Shown: in pieces, positions 1 to 9,251 of the stretch
Layout of the letters: each line of letters begins with the position of its first letter
Numbering within the stretch: position 1 is the first letter of the stretch
Assembly (NCBI RefSeq): GCF_001077535.1
Contig: NZ_CP011968.1
Location: 3,038,001 to 3,102,000 of the forward strand
Source: Clostridioides difficile ATCC 9689 = DSM 1296
GTDB lineage: Bacteria > Bacillota > Clostridia > Peptostreptococcales > Peptostreptococcaceae
Length of the DNA: 64,000 nt
Direction of reading: 5' to 3'
Notes under the pieces: model-generated
What the model saw: only the letters and a program-made list of their open reading frames with translations
Database searches by the model: none
What the model was told of the DNA's origin: nothing
Position numbers and translations under genes: made by a program

Positions 1-124
1 TTCCCCCAACCATTAGTTCAGATATAGCTATGTTAGAACCAAGCATATTAAACAATGGAGCTAACCATCCAACTCTTTCCTCTTTTGGAACTGGATTTAA
101 AACTAATTCTTCTCTCTCTTGCAA
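1..124 (-). CDS. cytosine/purine permease-like protein (N-terminus only, cut by window edge)
   Basis: Only the first 41 codons are present; the rest lies left of position 1. The start is a TTG at 122-124 behind a good ribosome binding site (AAAGGGAGGG on the minus strand, about 130-139). The peptide begins MQEREELVLNPVPKEER and continues with GWLAPLFNMLGSNIAI and SELMVGG. This Pro-rich head followed by a GS-N-I-S-ELMVGG first helix resembles the start of NCS1/CodB-type nucleobase permeases. The substrate cannot be inferred from this fragment. A candidate promoter lies just upstream. The family call is from memory of the motif and is moderate in confidence. Confidence 0.55.
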   Translation of the reverse strand, partial: MQEREELVLNPVPKEERVGWLAPLFNMLGSNIAISELMVGG

Positions 125-201
125 TATTATCCCTCCCTTTCTTTATAAAAGAATAATTTCTACTTTTTTCTACTTTTTTTTCACTATTAATAGAATTTTT
201 C

Positions 202-229
202 TTTATATAATTGTAATTCTATTCTACAA
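202..229 (-). promoter_or_regulatory. candidate promoter for the edge permease gene
   Basis: On the minus strand, TTGTAG (224-229) and TATAAA (202-207) are separated by 16 bases and lie about 80 bases before the TTG start at 124. In such AT-rich DNA this match is only moderately informative. I looked for a purine-type riboswitch in the upstream sequence and could not identify one. Confidence 0.35.
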
Positions 230-513
230 AAAAGTATAATATCTAGTTTGTTATCAATTTGATATAATTTAAGTTATAAATAGATAAATAGTCCAAATTT
301 ATTATTTTAATTTAATCTATTAAGTCATATATTAGACTTATTTCAAATTTGTTATATATTCTTTAATTAAAATCGTGTACTCATTACAGAAGTAGTTTCT
401 AAAACAACCAAGTTTATGTAAAATTTTTAGACATAGTATTTTAATTATATTGGTTGAGAATACAAGTATAATTTATGAAAATATATAGAGAAAAAATATA
501 AAATAATTCTAAT
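230..513. other. intergenic stretch, no feature seen
   Basis: AT-rich DNA between the permease promoter and the aspS terminator. I see no ORF with a ribosome binding site and no convincing structured RNA. Confidence 0.5.
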
Positions 514-556
514 AAAAAAAGTCTGAATATAAATATACTTTATATCCAGACTTTTT
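514..556 (-). terminator. terminator downstream of aspS
   Basis: A hairpin pairs AAAAAGTCTG with CAGACTTTTT and extends through ATATAAA/TTTATAT with one mismatch. Read on the minus strand it ends in a T run, so it fits an intrinsic terminator closing the long aspS operon. Confidence 0.8.
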
Positions 557-582
557 ACATTTTAGTTTCTTGCAACTACATA

Positions 583-2370
583 TTATTCATTATCTTTTAT
601 ATCAACTTTTATACTTAATTCTTCTAATTGCTCATCTTCCGCCAATGTAGGAGCATTTGTCATAGGGCAAACAGCATTTTGATTTTTAGGGAATGCAATA
701 ACTTCTCTTATATTATCAGTTCCTGCAAGTAACATAACAAGTCTATCAAGACCAAAAGCTAGACCAGCATGAGGAGGAGTACCATATTTAAATGCTTCTA
801 ATAAATAACCAAACTTTTCATTAGCTCTTTCCTCTGTAAAACCAAGTGCTTTAAACATTCTTGATTGAACATCAGAATTTGATATTCTAACACTTCCTCC
901 ACCTATTTCATAACCATTCAATACAATATCATAAGCTTTCGCTCTTAAAGATGACTTATCACCTTCTTCTAACTTGTCTAAATCTTCATCCATAGGTGAT
1001 GTAAATGGGTGATGCATTGCTGAGAATGTGCCTGTTTCTTCATCTTCTTCAAAAACTGGGAACTCAGTTACCCATAGTAAGTTATATACATTTTTATCCA
1101 ATAGATTAAGCCTATTTGCTACTTCAAGTCTAACTTGTCCTAAAGCATCAAATACTATTGAGTTTTTATCAGCTACAAATAAAAGTAAATCTCCTACTTC
1201 AGCATTCATTCTTGTAAGTATAGCGTTCATTTCTTCTTCATTAAAGAATTTTGCTATTGGAGAAGTTACTCCTTCTTGTCCTACTTTCATCCAAGCAAGA
1301 CCTTTTGCTCTATATGTCTTAGCATGTTCTTCTAGTGATGATATTTGTTTTCTAGTAAAGTCGTCAGCTTTGCCTTTTACGTTTATACCTCTAACACTTT
1401 TTCCTGGTTGTGTAGCATCAGCAAACACTTTAAATCCACAGTTACAAACAACATCAGATATATCTGTTAACTCATATCCAAATCTAGTATCTGGTTTATC
1501 TGAACCATATTTAGACATAGCTTCTGCATAAGTCATCTTAGGAAGTGGAAGTGCCAATTCTACATCTAAAACTTCTTTAAATATCGCTTCAAGCAAACCT
1601 TCAATCATACTCATAACATCTTCTTGCTCAACAAAAGACATTTCGCAGTCTATTTGTGTAAACTCTGGTTGTCTATCTGCTCTTAAGTCTTCATCTCTAA
1701 AGCATTTAACTATTTGGAAATATCTATCCATACCACTTACCATCAATAATTGTTTATATAATTGTGGTGATTGTGGTAATGCGTAAAATTTTCCTGGATT
1801 AACTCTACTTGGTACTAGATAATCTCTTGCTCCTTCTGGTGTTGGAGCTATTAAAAATGGTGTTTCTATTTCGCAAAATCTATTGTTTGATAAGTAATTT
1901 CTTGTAATATTCATTACTTTATGTCTTAATTTTAAATTTCTTTGCATAGATGGTTTTCTTAAATCTAAGTATCTATATTTTAATCTTAGTGCTTCAGAAA
2001 CATCATCATCATCTTTTATATAAATAGGCGGAGTTTCTGACTTGTTTAAAAGTCTAAGTTCAGTTGCAAATATTTCTATATCACCAGTTGGCATATTAGG
2101 GTTTTTAGATTGTCTTTCGCATACTTTTCCTTTTACAGCTATTACAAATTCAGCCCCTAATTTTTCAGCTTTTTCAAAAGCTTCTTTATCTACATCTGTA
2201 TCAAAAACTATTTGACATAATCCACTTGTATCTCTTAAATCAACAAATACAAGACCACCTAAATTTCTTTTTTTCTGTACCCATCCCATAAGTACAACTT
2301 CTTCATTTATGTTTTTTTCTCTCAACTCTCCACAGTAGTGAGTTCTCTTTAAACCCTTTAAAGTTTCCAA
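583..2370 (-). CDS. aspS: aspartyl-tRNA synthetase
   Basis: Charges tRNA-Asp with aspartate in the cytoplasm. The 595-residue length is normal for the bacterial type, which has an N-terminal OB-fold anticodon domain, a class II catalytic core and an inserted GAD domain. Visible landmarks are the class II motif 2 (FRDEDLRADRQPEFTQID) and motif 3 (GLAFGLDRLVMLLAG) near the C-terminus. The start is TTG at 2368-2370, set by GGAGGT six bases upstream. It is the last gene of the operon: hisS ends 73 bases upstream, and a strong hairpin terminator follows. Whether it also charges tRNA-Asn cannot be decided by eye. Confidence 0.97.
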   Translation of the reverse strand: METLKGLKRTHYCGELREKNINEEVVLMGWVQKKRNLGGLVFVDLRDTSGLCQIVFDTDVDKEAFEKAEKLGAEFVIAVKGKVCERQSKNPNMPTGDIEIFATELRLLNKSETPPIYIKDDDDVSEALRLKYRYLDLRKPSMQRNLKLRHKVMNITRNYLSNNRFCEIETPFLIAPTPEGARDYLVPSRVNPGKFYALPQSPQLYKQLLMVSGMDRYFQIVKCFRDEDLRADRQPEFTQIDCEMSFVEQEDVMSMIEGLLEAIFKEVLDVELALPLPKMTYAEAMSKYGSDKPDTRFGYELTDISDVVCNCGFKVFADATQPGKSVRGINVKGKADDFTRKQISSLEEHAKTYRAKGLAWMKVGQEGVTSPIAKFFNEEEMNAILTRMNAEVGDLLLFVADKNSIVFDALGQVRLEVANRLNLLDKNVYNLLWVTEFPVFEEDEETGTFSAMHHPFTSPMDEDLDKLEEGDKSSLRAKAYDIVLNGYEIGGGSVRISNSDVQSRMFKALGFTEERANEKFGYLLEAFKYGTPPHAGLAFGLDRLVMLLAGTDNIREVIAFPKNQNAVCPMTNAPTLAEDEQLEELSIKVDIKDNE

Positions 2371-2443
2371 GATACTACCTCCATTTTATTTAATTTTAAT
2401 GCTATATATTTATCTAATACACAAAACATCATACTTTCTTATT

Positions 2444-3706
2444 TTACAGCTTTTGCTTTAATTCTTCAACTAATGTACTTAATTTTACAGTAGTTTGCTC
2501 TGATGTTTTCATATTTTTTAATGTCGCAGTGTCATTTTTAAGTTCATCATCTCCAATTACTATTGTAAATTTTGAATTTATTTTATCTGAATATTTAAAT
2601 TGTGCTTTAACACTTCTCTCTATATGGTCTTTATCTGCACTTATATGATTTTGTCTCAAGTCTTTTAACAATTTAAAGCTTCTTGTATTTGCTTCTTCAC
2701 CTATAGTTACTATAAATATATCCGTAGATTGAGGGTTTTCTATTTCAATTCCATTACCTTCAAGTGTAAGTAAAAGTCTTTCAATTCCTAGTCCAAACCC
2801 AATTCCACTTATACCTTTTGGTCCTCCTAATTGTTCAACAAGACCATCATATCTTCCTCCACCACATACAGTACTTTGAGCTCCTATATCATTAGATATA
2901 ATTTCAAAAGCAGTTTTTCTATAGTAATCTAAGCCTCTAACTATTGTTTTATCAATTACAAAGTTTATATTCATTTCCTTTAAGTATTCTTGAAGTTTAT
3001 CAAAGTGAGATTTACAATCATCACACAAATGGTCTGCAATAAATGGTATATCTTTGATATTTTCTTTACATGTAGGATTTTTACAGTCTATAACCCTCAT
3101 TGGATTTTTTTCTCTTCTCTCATTGCAAGTATCACACAATATATCAGCTTTTGAGTCAAGATACTCTTTTAATAAAGCATTGTATTCTTTTCTACAAACT
3201 GGACAGCCAACTGAATTTATACTCACTACCAAATCATTTAATCCAACTTCATTAAAAAATTGAACAGCTAGTGCGATTATTTCAGCATCCATTGAAGGAG
3301 TATCACTTCCAAGTGCTTCTATTCCAAATTGGTGAAATTGTCTTTGTCTACCAGCTTGTGGTCTTTCATATCTAAAACAAGGTGTCACATAAAATAATTT
3401 TGTTGGTTGAGTATCTGCATATAATTTATTTTCTATAAATGCTCTTACTACACCTGCTGTACCTTCTGGCTTTAGGGTAATTTCTCTATCACCTTTATCT
3501 TTAAAAGAATACATTTCTTTTTGAACTATATCTGTAGTATCTCCAACACTTCTCTTGAAAAGTTCTGTATGTTCAAATATAGGTGTTACCATTTCTTCAT
3601 ATCCATATAAAGCACATATTTCTCTAAATTTATTTTCTACATAACGCCATTTGTAAGCCTCTTTTGGAGTTATGTCTTTAGTTCCTCTAGGAGCTTTAGT
3701 CAACAT
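2444..3706 (-). CDS. hisS: histidyl-tRNA synthetase
   Basis: Charges tRNA-His. The 420 residues match the bacterial HisS length. Class II motif 2 appears as CFRYERPQAGRQRQFHQFG, the histidine-specific loop as RGLDYYRKTAFEI, and the following GGGRYDGL is typical. The C-terminal ~95 residues form the anticodon-binding domain. The ATG start at 3706 lies inside the end of hemZ (11-base overlap), with AGAGGT upstream, which suggests coupled translation. It contains a Cys-rich insertion (CPVCRKE, CDTC, CKNPTC, CDDC, roughly residues 175-235), which looks like a zinc-binding insert. Confidence 0.97.
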   Translation of the reverse strand: MLTKAPRGTKDITPKEAYKWRYVENKFREICALYGYEEMVTPIFEHTELFKRSVGDTTDIVQKEMYSFKDKGDREITLKPEGTAGVVRAFIENKLYADTQPTKLFYVTPCFRYERPQAGRQRQFHQFGIEALGSDTPSMDAEIIALAVQFFNEVGLNDLVVSINSVGCPVCRKEYNALLKEYLDSKADILCDTCNERREKNPMRVIDCKNPTCKENIKDIPFIADHLCDDCKSHFDKLQEYLKEMNINFVIDKTIVRGLDYYRKTAFEIISNDIGAQSTVCGGGRYDGLVEQLGGPKGISGIGFGLGIERLLLTLEGNGIEIENPQSTDIFIVTIGEEANTRSFKLLKDLRQNHISADKDHIERSVKAQFKYSDKINSKFTIVIGDDELKNDTATLKNMKTSEQTTVKLSTLVEELKQKL

Positions 3707-5252
3707 TTTTATATACCTCTTCTTTCTTCCTTTTTATCATTTCATCTACTCTTTCAATGTATTGTTCAACATTTTTTACATTTTCTACTCTTTCAATTCT
3801 ATCTTCATCTACATAAACAAATTTCGATATAGCACCTGCACCTAATGCATAGTTACTTTGTTTTTCTTCCATAATCTGTATATTATAAATGCACTCATAT
3901 CCTTCTTTAGCATAACCTATATTTTCTAAATTTCCCAACATATGTTTTTGTCTGTACATATAATATGGATTTAATCCCATATCTTTTGCATATTTCATTG
4001 ATAAATCTATCATTTTTACCATTTCTTCATATTGTGTTAGATGTTCTTTATACCTATCCATATTTATATTTAAGTTGGATGCTCTCTTTATGGCTAATGT
4101 ATGAACTGTAAGGCTTTCAGGAGAAAGTTTTTTTATCTCCTCCAATGTATTCTTTACCATATTTAAATCTTCATCTATAAGACCTAAAATTATATCCATA
4201 TTTATATTATCAAATCCCATTCTACGAGCCATATTAAAGCAATCTACTAAATCAGATACTCTATGCTCTCTTCCAATCTTTACTAAAGTATCATCATTCA
4301 TAGTTTGAGGATTTATACTAATTCTACTAACATTGTGTTTTTTTAACACTCTTAGTTTTTGTTCTGTAATAGTGTCAGGTCTACCTGCTTCTACAGTAAA
4401 TTCTTTAATTTTACTTAAATCTAATTCATTGAACAATGAATTTATAAGCAAATCCAATTCTTCCTCATCAAGTGTAGTTGGAGTTCCACCACCAATATAT
4501 AGAGTTTCAACTTCTTTCTTAGTCTCCTTAATAACTTTGGCAAACCCCTTAATTTCTTCAATCAATTTATAAACATATTCTCTTTTTAAATGTCCAAATT
4601 GTTTTAATGAATTTGAAGGAAATGAACAATATACACATCTAGTTGGACAAAATGGAATACTTACATAAAGAGAAATTTTATTTTTATCTATAGGATACAT
4701 AAATAATCGCTCTCTTTTAGCTATTTCAAGAGCTAAATCTATTTTCTCATCTATTATAAAATAATTATCTTTTAGAATGGTTCTTATGCTATTATCATCT
4801 AGCTTTTTATCCATTAAATTGTGGACAATTTTGACTGGTCTAATACCAGTCAAAATTCCCCATGGTACATAAGAATTAAATACTTGTTTAAGCACTAAAA
4901 ACATGCTTTTTTTGATATTTTCTTTACACAGCTTTTTAAAGTTCCTCTTACTTTCACTATCTAGGCTATTAAGAAATTCTTCAATCGTTTTGCTACTATC
5001 AAATCCATCTAAAAATTCAAGATTCATATTTTTTATATTCTGTATTGACTCATACTTTAAGTTTCCATTTTCATAGTATTCAGTACTTGAGAATAATACA
5101 CCATTCTCATAAATCAATCTATTTATTAAATGCTTTGACTCTATATTATTGTTAGCATTAGAGTCTTTAAACTTAAATTCACTGGTAAACAATTTTATAA
5201 GTTCTGCTACTTCATACTTATAATCATGTCCTTTTAAAAAAACATACAACAT
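3696..5252 (-). CDS. hemZ: HemZ-like radical SAM coproporphyrinogen dehydrogenase-family protein
   Basis: A radical SAM enzyme of the oxygen-independent coproporphyrinogen III oxidase group. The Fe-S motif CPTRCVYC (CX3CX2C) sits near residue 205, followed by GGGTPTTL, typical of HemN/HemZ. The ~200-residue N-terminal extension, before the radical SAM domain, distinguishes HemZ from HemN. The ATG at 5250-5252 is preferred over the TTG three bases earlier because of its spacing from AAGGAG. The gene sits between the metallo-hydrolase and hisS in the operon and overlaps hisS by 11 bases. True coproporphyrinogen activity is known only for some family members; HemW-like haem transfer is an alternative. 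Confidence 0.85.
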   Translation of the reverse strand: MLYVFLKGHDYKYEVAELIKLFTSEFKFKDSNANNNIESKHLINRLIYENGVLFSSTEYYENGNLKYESIQNIKNMNLEFLDGFDSSKTIEEFLNSLDSESKRNFKKLCKENIKKSMFLVLKQVFNSYVPWGILTGIRPVKIVHNLMDKKLDDNSIRTILKDNYFIIDEKIDLALEIAKRERLFMYPIDKNKISLYVSIPFCPTRCVYCSFPSNSLKQFGHLKREYVYKLIEEIKGFAKVIKETKKEVETLYIGGGTPTTLDEEELDLLINSLFNELDLSKIKEFTVEAGRPDTITEQKLRVLKKHNVSRISINPQTMNDDTLVKIGREHRVSDLVDCFNMARRMGFDNINMDIILGLIDEDLNMVKNTLEEIKKLSPESLTVHTLAIKRASNLNINMDRYKEHLTQYEEMVKMIDLSMKYAKDMGLNPYYMYRQKHMLGNLENIGYAKEGYECIYNIQIMEEKQSNYALGAGAISKFVYVDEDRIERVENVKNVEQYIERVDEMIKRKKEEVYKNVD

Positions 5253-5342
5253 CAACTTAACTCCTTCTATTTAACAGTAGAAGAACCCCCTCACTAATAT
5301 AGTTATTAAATATTTTATACTTTTTTAAATACTAATATAAAA

Positions 5343-5957
5343 TTACATGTAAGGATTTGTCTTCTTTTCAACCCCTAGAGTACTGGTTGGTCCATGTCCA
5401 GGATATACTCTAACAGCATCTTCATATTTGCATAATTTCTTAAGTGATTTTTCCATTTGGTTAAAATCCCCACTATATAAATCAGTTCTACCAATACTTC
5501 CAGCAAACAAAGTATCTCCTGTGAACATTTCATCTTCAACTCTTATACACATACATCCTTGAGTATGTCCTGGAGTATGCAAGAAAGTCATTTTTAATTC
5601 ACCAAGTTCAAGCTTGTCTTTATCATTCACATAGATATCTGCATCAAACTCTTGCGCTCCACATCTCATTGTATAACTTAGATTTTTATTTTTATCATTT
5701 AATAATTCTTTTTCATCAACATGTGCAACTACTTTAGCACCAGTTTTTTCTTTAATATCCTTAACATATCCTATATGGTCTCCATGCCCATGAGTAAGGA
5801 TAATATATTCAATATTTAATTCATTTTCTTTTACAAAACTTAATGTCTCTACTAAACTTCCACCTGGGTCTATAACTGCACATTTTTTAGTCTTTTCATC
5901 ACCTAATACATAAGTATTTACTCCAAAATAACTATCTACAAATTTTTTTATAATCAT
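5343..5957 (-). CDS. metallo-beta-lactamase fold hydrolase (glyoxalase II-like)
   Basis: A 204-residue single-domain MBL-fold enzyme. The metal motif THGHGDH gives ligands H56, H58, D60 and H61; further ligands are in HTPGHTQG and near VYPGHGP. This short form, typical of Firmicutes, is usually annotated as hydroxyacylglutathione hydrolase-like. The substrate is unknown, and persulfide or other thioester hydrolysis is equally possible. The start is an ATG behind GGGGGA. It lies 14 bases after dtd in the operon. Confidence 0.85.
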   Translation of the reverse strand: MIIKKFVDSYFGVNTYVLGDEKTKKCAVIDPGGSLVETLSFVKENELNIEYIILTHGHGDHIGYVKDIKEKTGAKVVAHVDEKELLNDKNKNLSYTMRCGAQEFDADIYVNDKDKLELGELKMTFLHTPGHTQGCMCIRVEDEMFTGDTLFAGSIGRTDLYSGDFNQMEKSLKKLCKYEDAVRVYPGHGPTSTLGVEKKTNPYM

Positions 5958-5971
5958 TAAAGTTTTCCCCC

Positions 5972-6421
5972 TTAAAAAGATTTACTTGAGTCTAATAGTA
6001 TTGTTACTGGACCATCATTAGTTAACTCTACCATCATATGAGCTGCAAATTGACCTGTACCAACTGTCACACCTTTATCTTTTGCTTTTTTTACAAATTC
6101 TTCATAAAGGTTATTTGCAAGTTCTGGTCTAGCTGCATTACTAAATCCAGGTCTTCTTCCTTTTCTGCAATCTCCATATAAAGTAAATTGAGATACTACT
6201 AAAAGCTCTCCACCTATATCCATTAGAGATAAATTCATCTTGTCATTTTCATCTTCAAAAATTCTCAGATTCAATATTTTATCAATCATATAATCTACAT
6301 CACTTGATTTATCATCATGAGTCACTCCTAACAATACTAGTAACCCCTTATTTATTTGACCTATAGTGTTTTCATCTACTGTAACTTTAGATGAAGATAC
6401 TCTTTGCACTACTGCTCTCAT
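5972..6421 (-). CDS. dtd: D-aminoacyl-tRNA deacylase
   Basis: Removes D-amino acids (and misattached glycine) from tRNA, a proofreading step in translation. The 149-residue length is exactly typical. Family motifs are the N-terminal [13 protein letters not shown], the SQFTLYGD motif in the middle and a C-terminal GPVTILLDS (the cross-subunit Gly-Pro site). The ATG follows GGGAGG. The gene sits 24 bases after rsh, a common neighbour in Firmicutes. Confidence 0.96.
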   Translation of the reverse strand: MRAVVQRVSSSKVTVDENTIGQINKGLLVLLGVTHDDKSSDVDYMIDKILNLRIFEDENDKMNLSLMDIGGELLVVSQFTLYGDCRKGRRPGFSNAARPELANNLYEEFVKKAKDKGVTVGTGQFAAHMMVELTNDGPVTILLDSSKSF

Positions 6422-6445
6422 AGTTTCCTCCCTATTATTTTAACT

Positions 6446-8653
6446 CTAATTTGTCATTCTATAAATACTTTCTACACCAGGAATTGCTTTTAATTTTTTC
6501 ATTAGAATTTTTAATTCCTCTGTGTCATTAACCTCTACAAGTAAGTTTATACTTACAATACTATCCTTACCTTTTCTTGCATTTATTCCGTTTAAACTAA
6601 GTTTATCCATTGCAACAATATGAGTTATTTCATTAACAATTCCTCTTCTATCAATAGCTTTTATTTGAATTTCCGCTTCAAACTTACCTTTTCCTGCTGA
6701 ACTCCATGAAACCTCCACCAATCTATTTTGGAAGAAATCACCATTATTGTTTGCATTTGGGCAATCAGCTCTGTGTATGGCTACTCCCCTACCCTTAGTA
6801 ATATATCCTACAATTTCATCTCCTGGAAGAGGATTACAACACTTAGCAAATCTTACTAAGATATTGTCAAGCCCTTTTACTATAATTCCTTGTGATGCGT
6901 TTTTCTTTCTCTTTTTACTGTATTCTGTTTCACTTATATTGTGTTTATTTAAATCTTCTTCTTGTATCTGTTGTTCCTTTTTAGCTTTTTTAACCTCTTT
7001 TAAATATAGGTCTTTTACCTTAGATACCACTTGAGATGACATTATACCACCATAACCTACAGTGGCAATTAAGTCCTCAACACTTGGCTGATTAAATTTC
7101 TTAGCAACTAATGCCATATATTTTTCAACAAGAGGGTCTTTTTGTGGTATATCATGCTTCTTAAATTCTCTTTCTAATATTGTATTTCCACGGTCAACAT
7201 TTTCTTCTCTTCTTTCCTTCTTGAAAAATTGTCTAATTCTACTTTTTGCATTTGGGGTCTTCACTATATTAAGCCAATCCCTACTTGGTCCATTAGAATT
7301 AGATGATGTAAGTACCTCGACAATATTACCATTTTGAAGCTTATAATCAATAGGAACTATTCTTCCATCAATTTTAGCTCCTACACATTTATTACCTACA
7401 TTTGTATGAACCCTATAGGCAAAATCTATAGGTGTTGATTCTGCTGGTAATTCAATTACGTCTCCTTTTGGCGTAAATACATAAACTTGACTATTAAATA
7501 CATCTTCTTTAAGTGCATCCATAAACTCTTGTGGGTCTTTTAAATCTTTTTCCCACTCCATCATCTGTCTCAACCATTGAAGTTTTTCTTCAACCTTTGA
7601 CTCTTTGCTAGAGATACCTTCTTTATATTTCCAATGGGCTGCTATACCATTTTCAGCTATATTATGCATCTCATGAGTTCTTATTTGTATCTCTAAAGGT
7701 TCTCCATCAGGACCTACAACAGTGGTGTGTAATGATTGATACATATTGGGTTTTGGCATTGCTATATAATCTTTAAATCTTCCTGGAATAGGTCTCCATA
7801 ATGTATGAACTATACCAAGTACTGCATAGCAATCCTTTACATTATCAACCAATATCCTTACTGCTGTTAAATCAAAAATCTCTTCAAAAGTCTTATGTTT
7901 TTTTTGCATCTTTCTATATATACTGTAAAAATGCTTTGGTCTACCATATACATCACATGGTATACTTAAATCTTTAAACTTATCTTTAAGAAGTTCAACA
8001 ATTCCTTGAATATAATCCTCTCTTTGACTTCTCTTCATTGATACTCTACTAACTAAATCATAATACCCTTCTGGGTCCATAAATCTTAATGCTCTGTCTT
8101 CTAGTTCCCACTTTATCTTGGAAATTCCTAATCTATGAGCTATACCACCATAAATTTCAAGTGTCTCTTTTGCTTTATACTTTGCTTTTTCTGGAGGCAT
8201 GTATTTTAATGTTCTCATGTTGTGCAATCTATCAGCAAGTTTTATAAGTATAACCCTTATATCCTTCGCCATTGCCAAAAACATTTTTCTTAAATTTTCA
8301 GATTGAGTTTCTTCTTTCGAACGATATTTTATTTGACCAAGTTTAGTTACTCCATCAACCAAATCCGCTACTTCTTTGCCAAATTCTTTTTTTATGTCTT
8401 CATAGGTATATTCTGTATCTTCTACAACATCATGAAGTAAACCTGCTGTTATAGTTTCAATATCTAACTCCATCTCTATTAAAATATTTGCAACTGCTAA
8501 TGGATGAATAAAGTATGGTTCCCCAGATTTTCTATATTGTCCTTCATGCGCTTTTTTTGCAAGATTATAGGCTTTTTCAACCATTTCAAAATTTGCATTA
8601 GGTGCATAAACTTTTATTTTTTCAATTATTTCTTGTAATTCTTTATCATGCAT
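6446..8653 (-). CDS. relA: bifunctional (p)ppGpp synthetase/hydrolase, RelA/SpoT homologue
   Basis: Long-form RSH alarmone enzyme (735 residues). The N-terminal HD hydrolase domain keeps its motif as GLLHDVVEDT (H74, D75). The synthetase domain follows; at R292-D295 it carries RFKD, the RXKD signature of bifunctional enzymes rather than the EXDD of synthetase-only RelA. A TGS domain begins near VFTPKGDVIELP, and a C-terminal ACT domain ends the protein. Both activities therefore look intact. From memory, C. difficile RSH has been reported to make pGpp as a main product; that cannot be seen in the sequence. It lies 73 bases after apt. Confidence 0.96.
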   Translation of the reverse strand: MHDKELQEIIEKIKVYAPNANFEMVEKAYNLAKKAHEGQYRKSGEPYFIHPLAVANILIEMELDIETITAGLLHDVVEDTEYTYEDIKKEFGKEVADLVDGVTKLGQIKYRSKEETQSENLRKMFLAMAKDIRVILIKLADRLHNMRTLKYMPPEKAKYKAKETLEIYGGIAHRLGISKIKWELEDRALRFMDPEGYYDLVSRVSMKRSQREDYIQGIVELLKDKFKDLSIPCDVYGRPKHFYSIYRKMQKKHKTFEEIFDLTAVRILVDNVKDCYAVLGIVHTLWRPIPGRFKDYIAMPKPNMYQSLHTTVVGPDGEPLEIQIRTHEMHNIAENGIAAHWKYKEGISSKESKVEEKLQWLRQMMEWEKDLKDPQEFMDALKEDVFNSQVYVFTPKGDVIELPAESTPIDFAYRVHTNVGNKCVGAKIDGRIVPIDYKLQNGNIVEVLTSSNSNGPSRDWLNIVKTPNAKSRIRQFFKKERREENVDRGNTILEREFKKHDIPQKDPLVEKYMALVAKKFNQPSVEDLIATVGYGGIMSSQVVSKVKDLYLKEVKKAKKEQQIQEEDLNKHNISETEYSKKRKKNASQGIIVKGLDNILVRFAKCCNPLPGDEIVGYITKGRGVAIHRADCPNANNNGDFFQNRLVEVSWSSAGKGKFEAEIQIKAIDRRGIVNEITHIVAMDKLSLNGINARKGKDSIVSINLLVEVNDTEELKILMKKLKAIPGVESIYRMTN

Positions 8654-8726
8654 ATAACCACCTATTTTGTATAAAATTTTAATATATATGAAAATAGTTG
8701 GTGTTATACCAACTATTATAAAAGTA

Positions 8727-9239
8727 CTAGTATTTTATAAGAGAATTAACATCATAGTTAGACAACTTTTCTCTCCCATTTAAGAATTTTAGCTCAATCA
8801 AAAATTGCATAGAAACTACTTCTCCACCTAATTTTTCTACAAGCTTGGCAGCGGCTTCCATAGTTCCACCAGTAGCCAATAAATCATCTACTATTGCTAC
8901 TTTTTGACCCTTTTTAATTGCATCCTTATGTATCTCTAAAGTATCTGTACCATACTCTAATCCATACTCATAACTCTCAACTTCACCTGGTAACTTTCCA
9001 GGTTTTCTAATTGGAACAAATCCTACTCCTAAAGCATATGCTACAGGTGTACCCATCAAAAATCCTCTTGCTTCTGGTCCTATTACTAAATCTACATCTT
9101 TATCTTTCAATTCTTCAACTATAGAATCCACTGCATATTTAAATGCATCTCCATCTTTAAATAGAGTTGTCACATCTTTAAAATCTATGCCTGGCTTTGG
9201 GAAATCATCAATATTCCTTATAAAGTTTTTTAAATCCAT
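8727..9239 (-). CDS. apt: adenine phosphoribosyltransferase
   Basis: Salvages adenine to AMP using PRPP. The 170 residues match the family. The PRPP-binding loop is [16 protein letters not shown] (near residue 120), and the adenine-site region [17 protein letters not shown] is clear. The ATG is read from GGAGG in the 12-base gap after recJ. apt next to recJ and relA is a widely conserved Firmicute order. Confidence 0.97.
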   Translation of the reverse strand: MDLKNFIRNIDDFPKPGIDFKDVTTLFKDGDAFKYAVDSIVEELKDKDVDLVIGPEARGFLMGTPVAYALGVGFVPIRKPGKLPGEVESYEYGLEYGTDTLEIHKDAIKKGQKVAIVDDLLATGGTMEAAAKLVEKLGGEVVSMQFLIELKFLNGREKLSNYDVNSLIKY

Positions 9240-9251
9240 GGGAAACGCCTC

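Noticed and set aside
240-510. Purine-type riboswitch upstream of the permease gene
   Set aside because: No match to the conserved loops could be found, despite the expected gene type.
1028-1531. Long plus-strand ORF inside aspS
   Set aside because: Shadow of aspS; no ribosome binding site and no recognisable protein. The same applies to the plus-strand frames inside ptsI, hemZ, the capD-like gene and others.
3696-3706. Possible frameshift between hemZ and hisS
   Set aside because: Both proteins are full length; the 11-base overlap is a normal coupled start.
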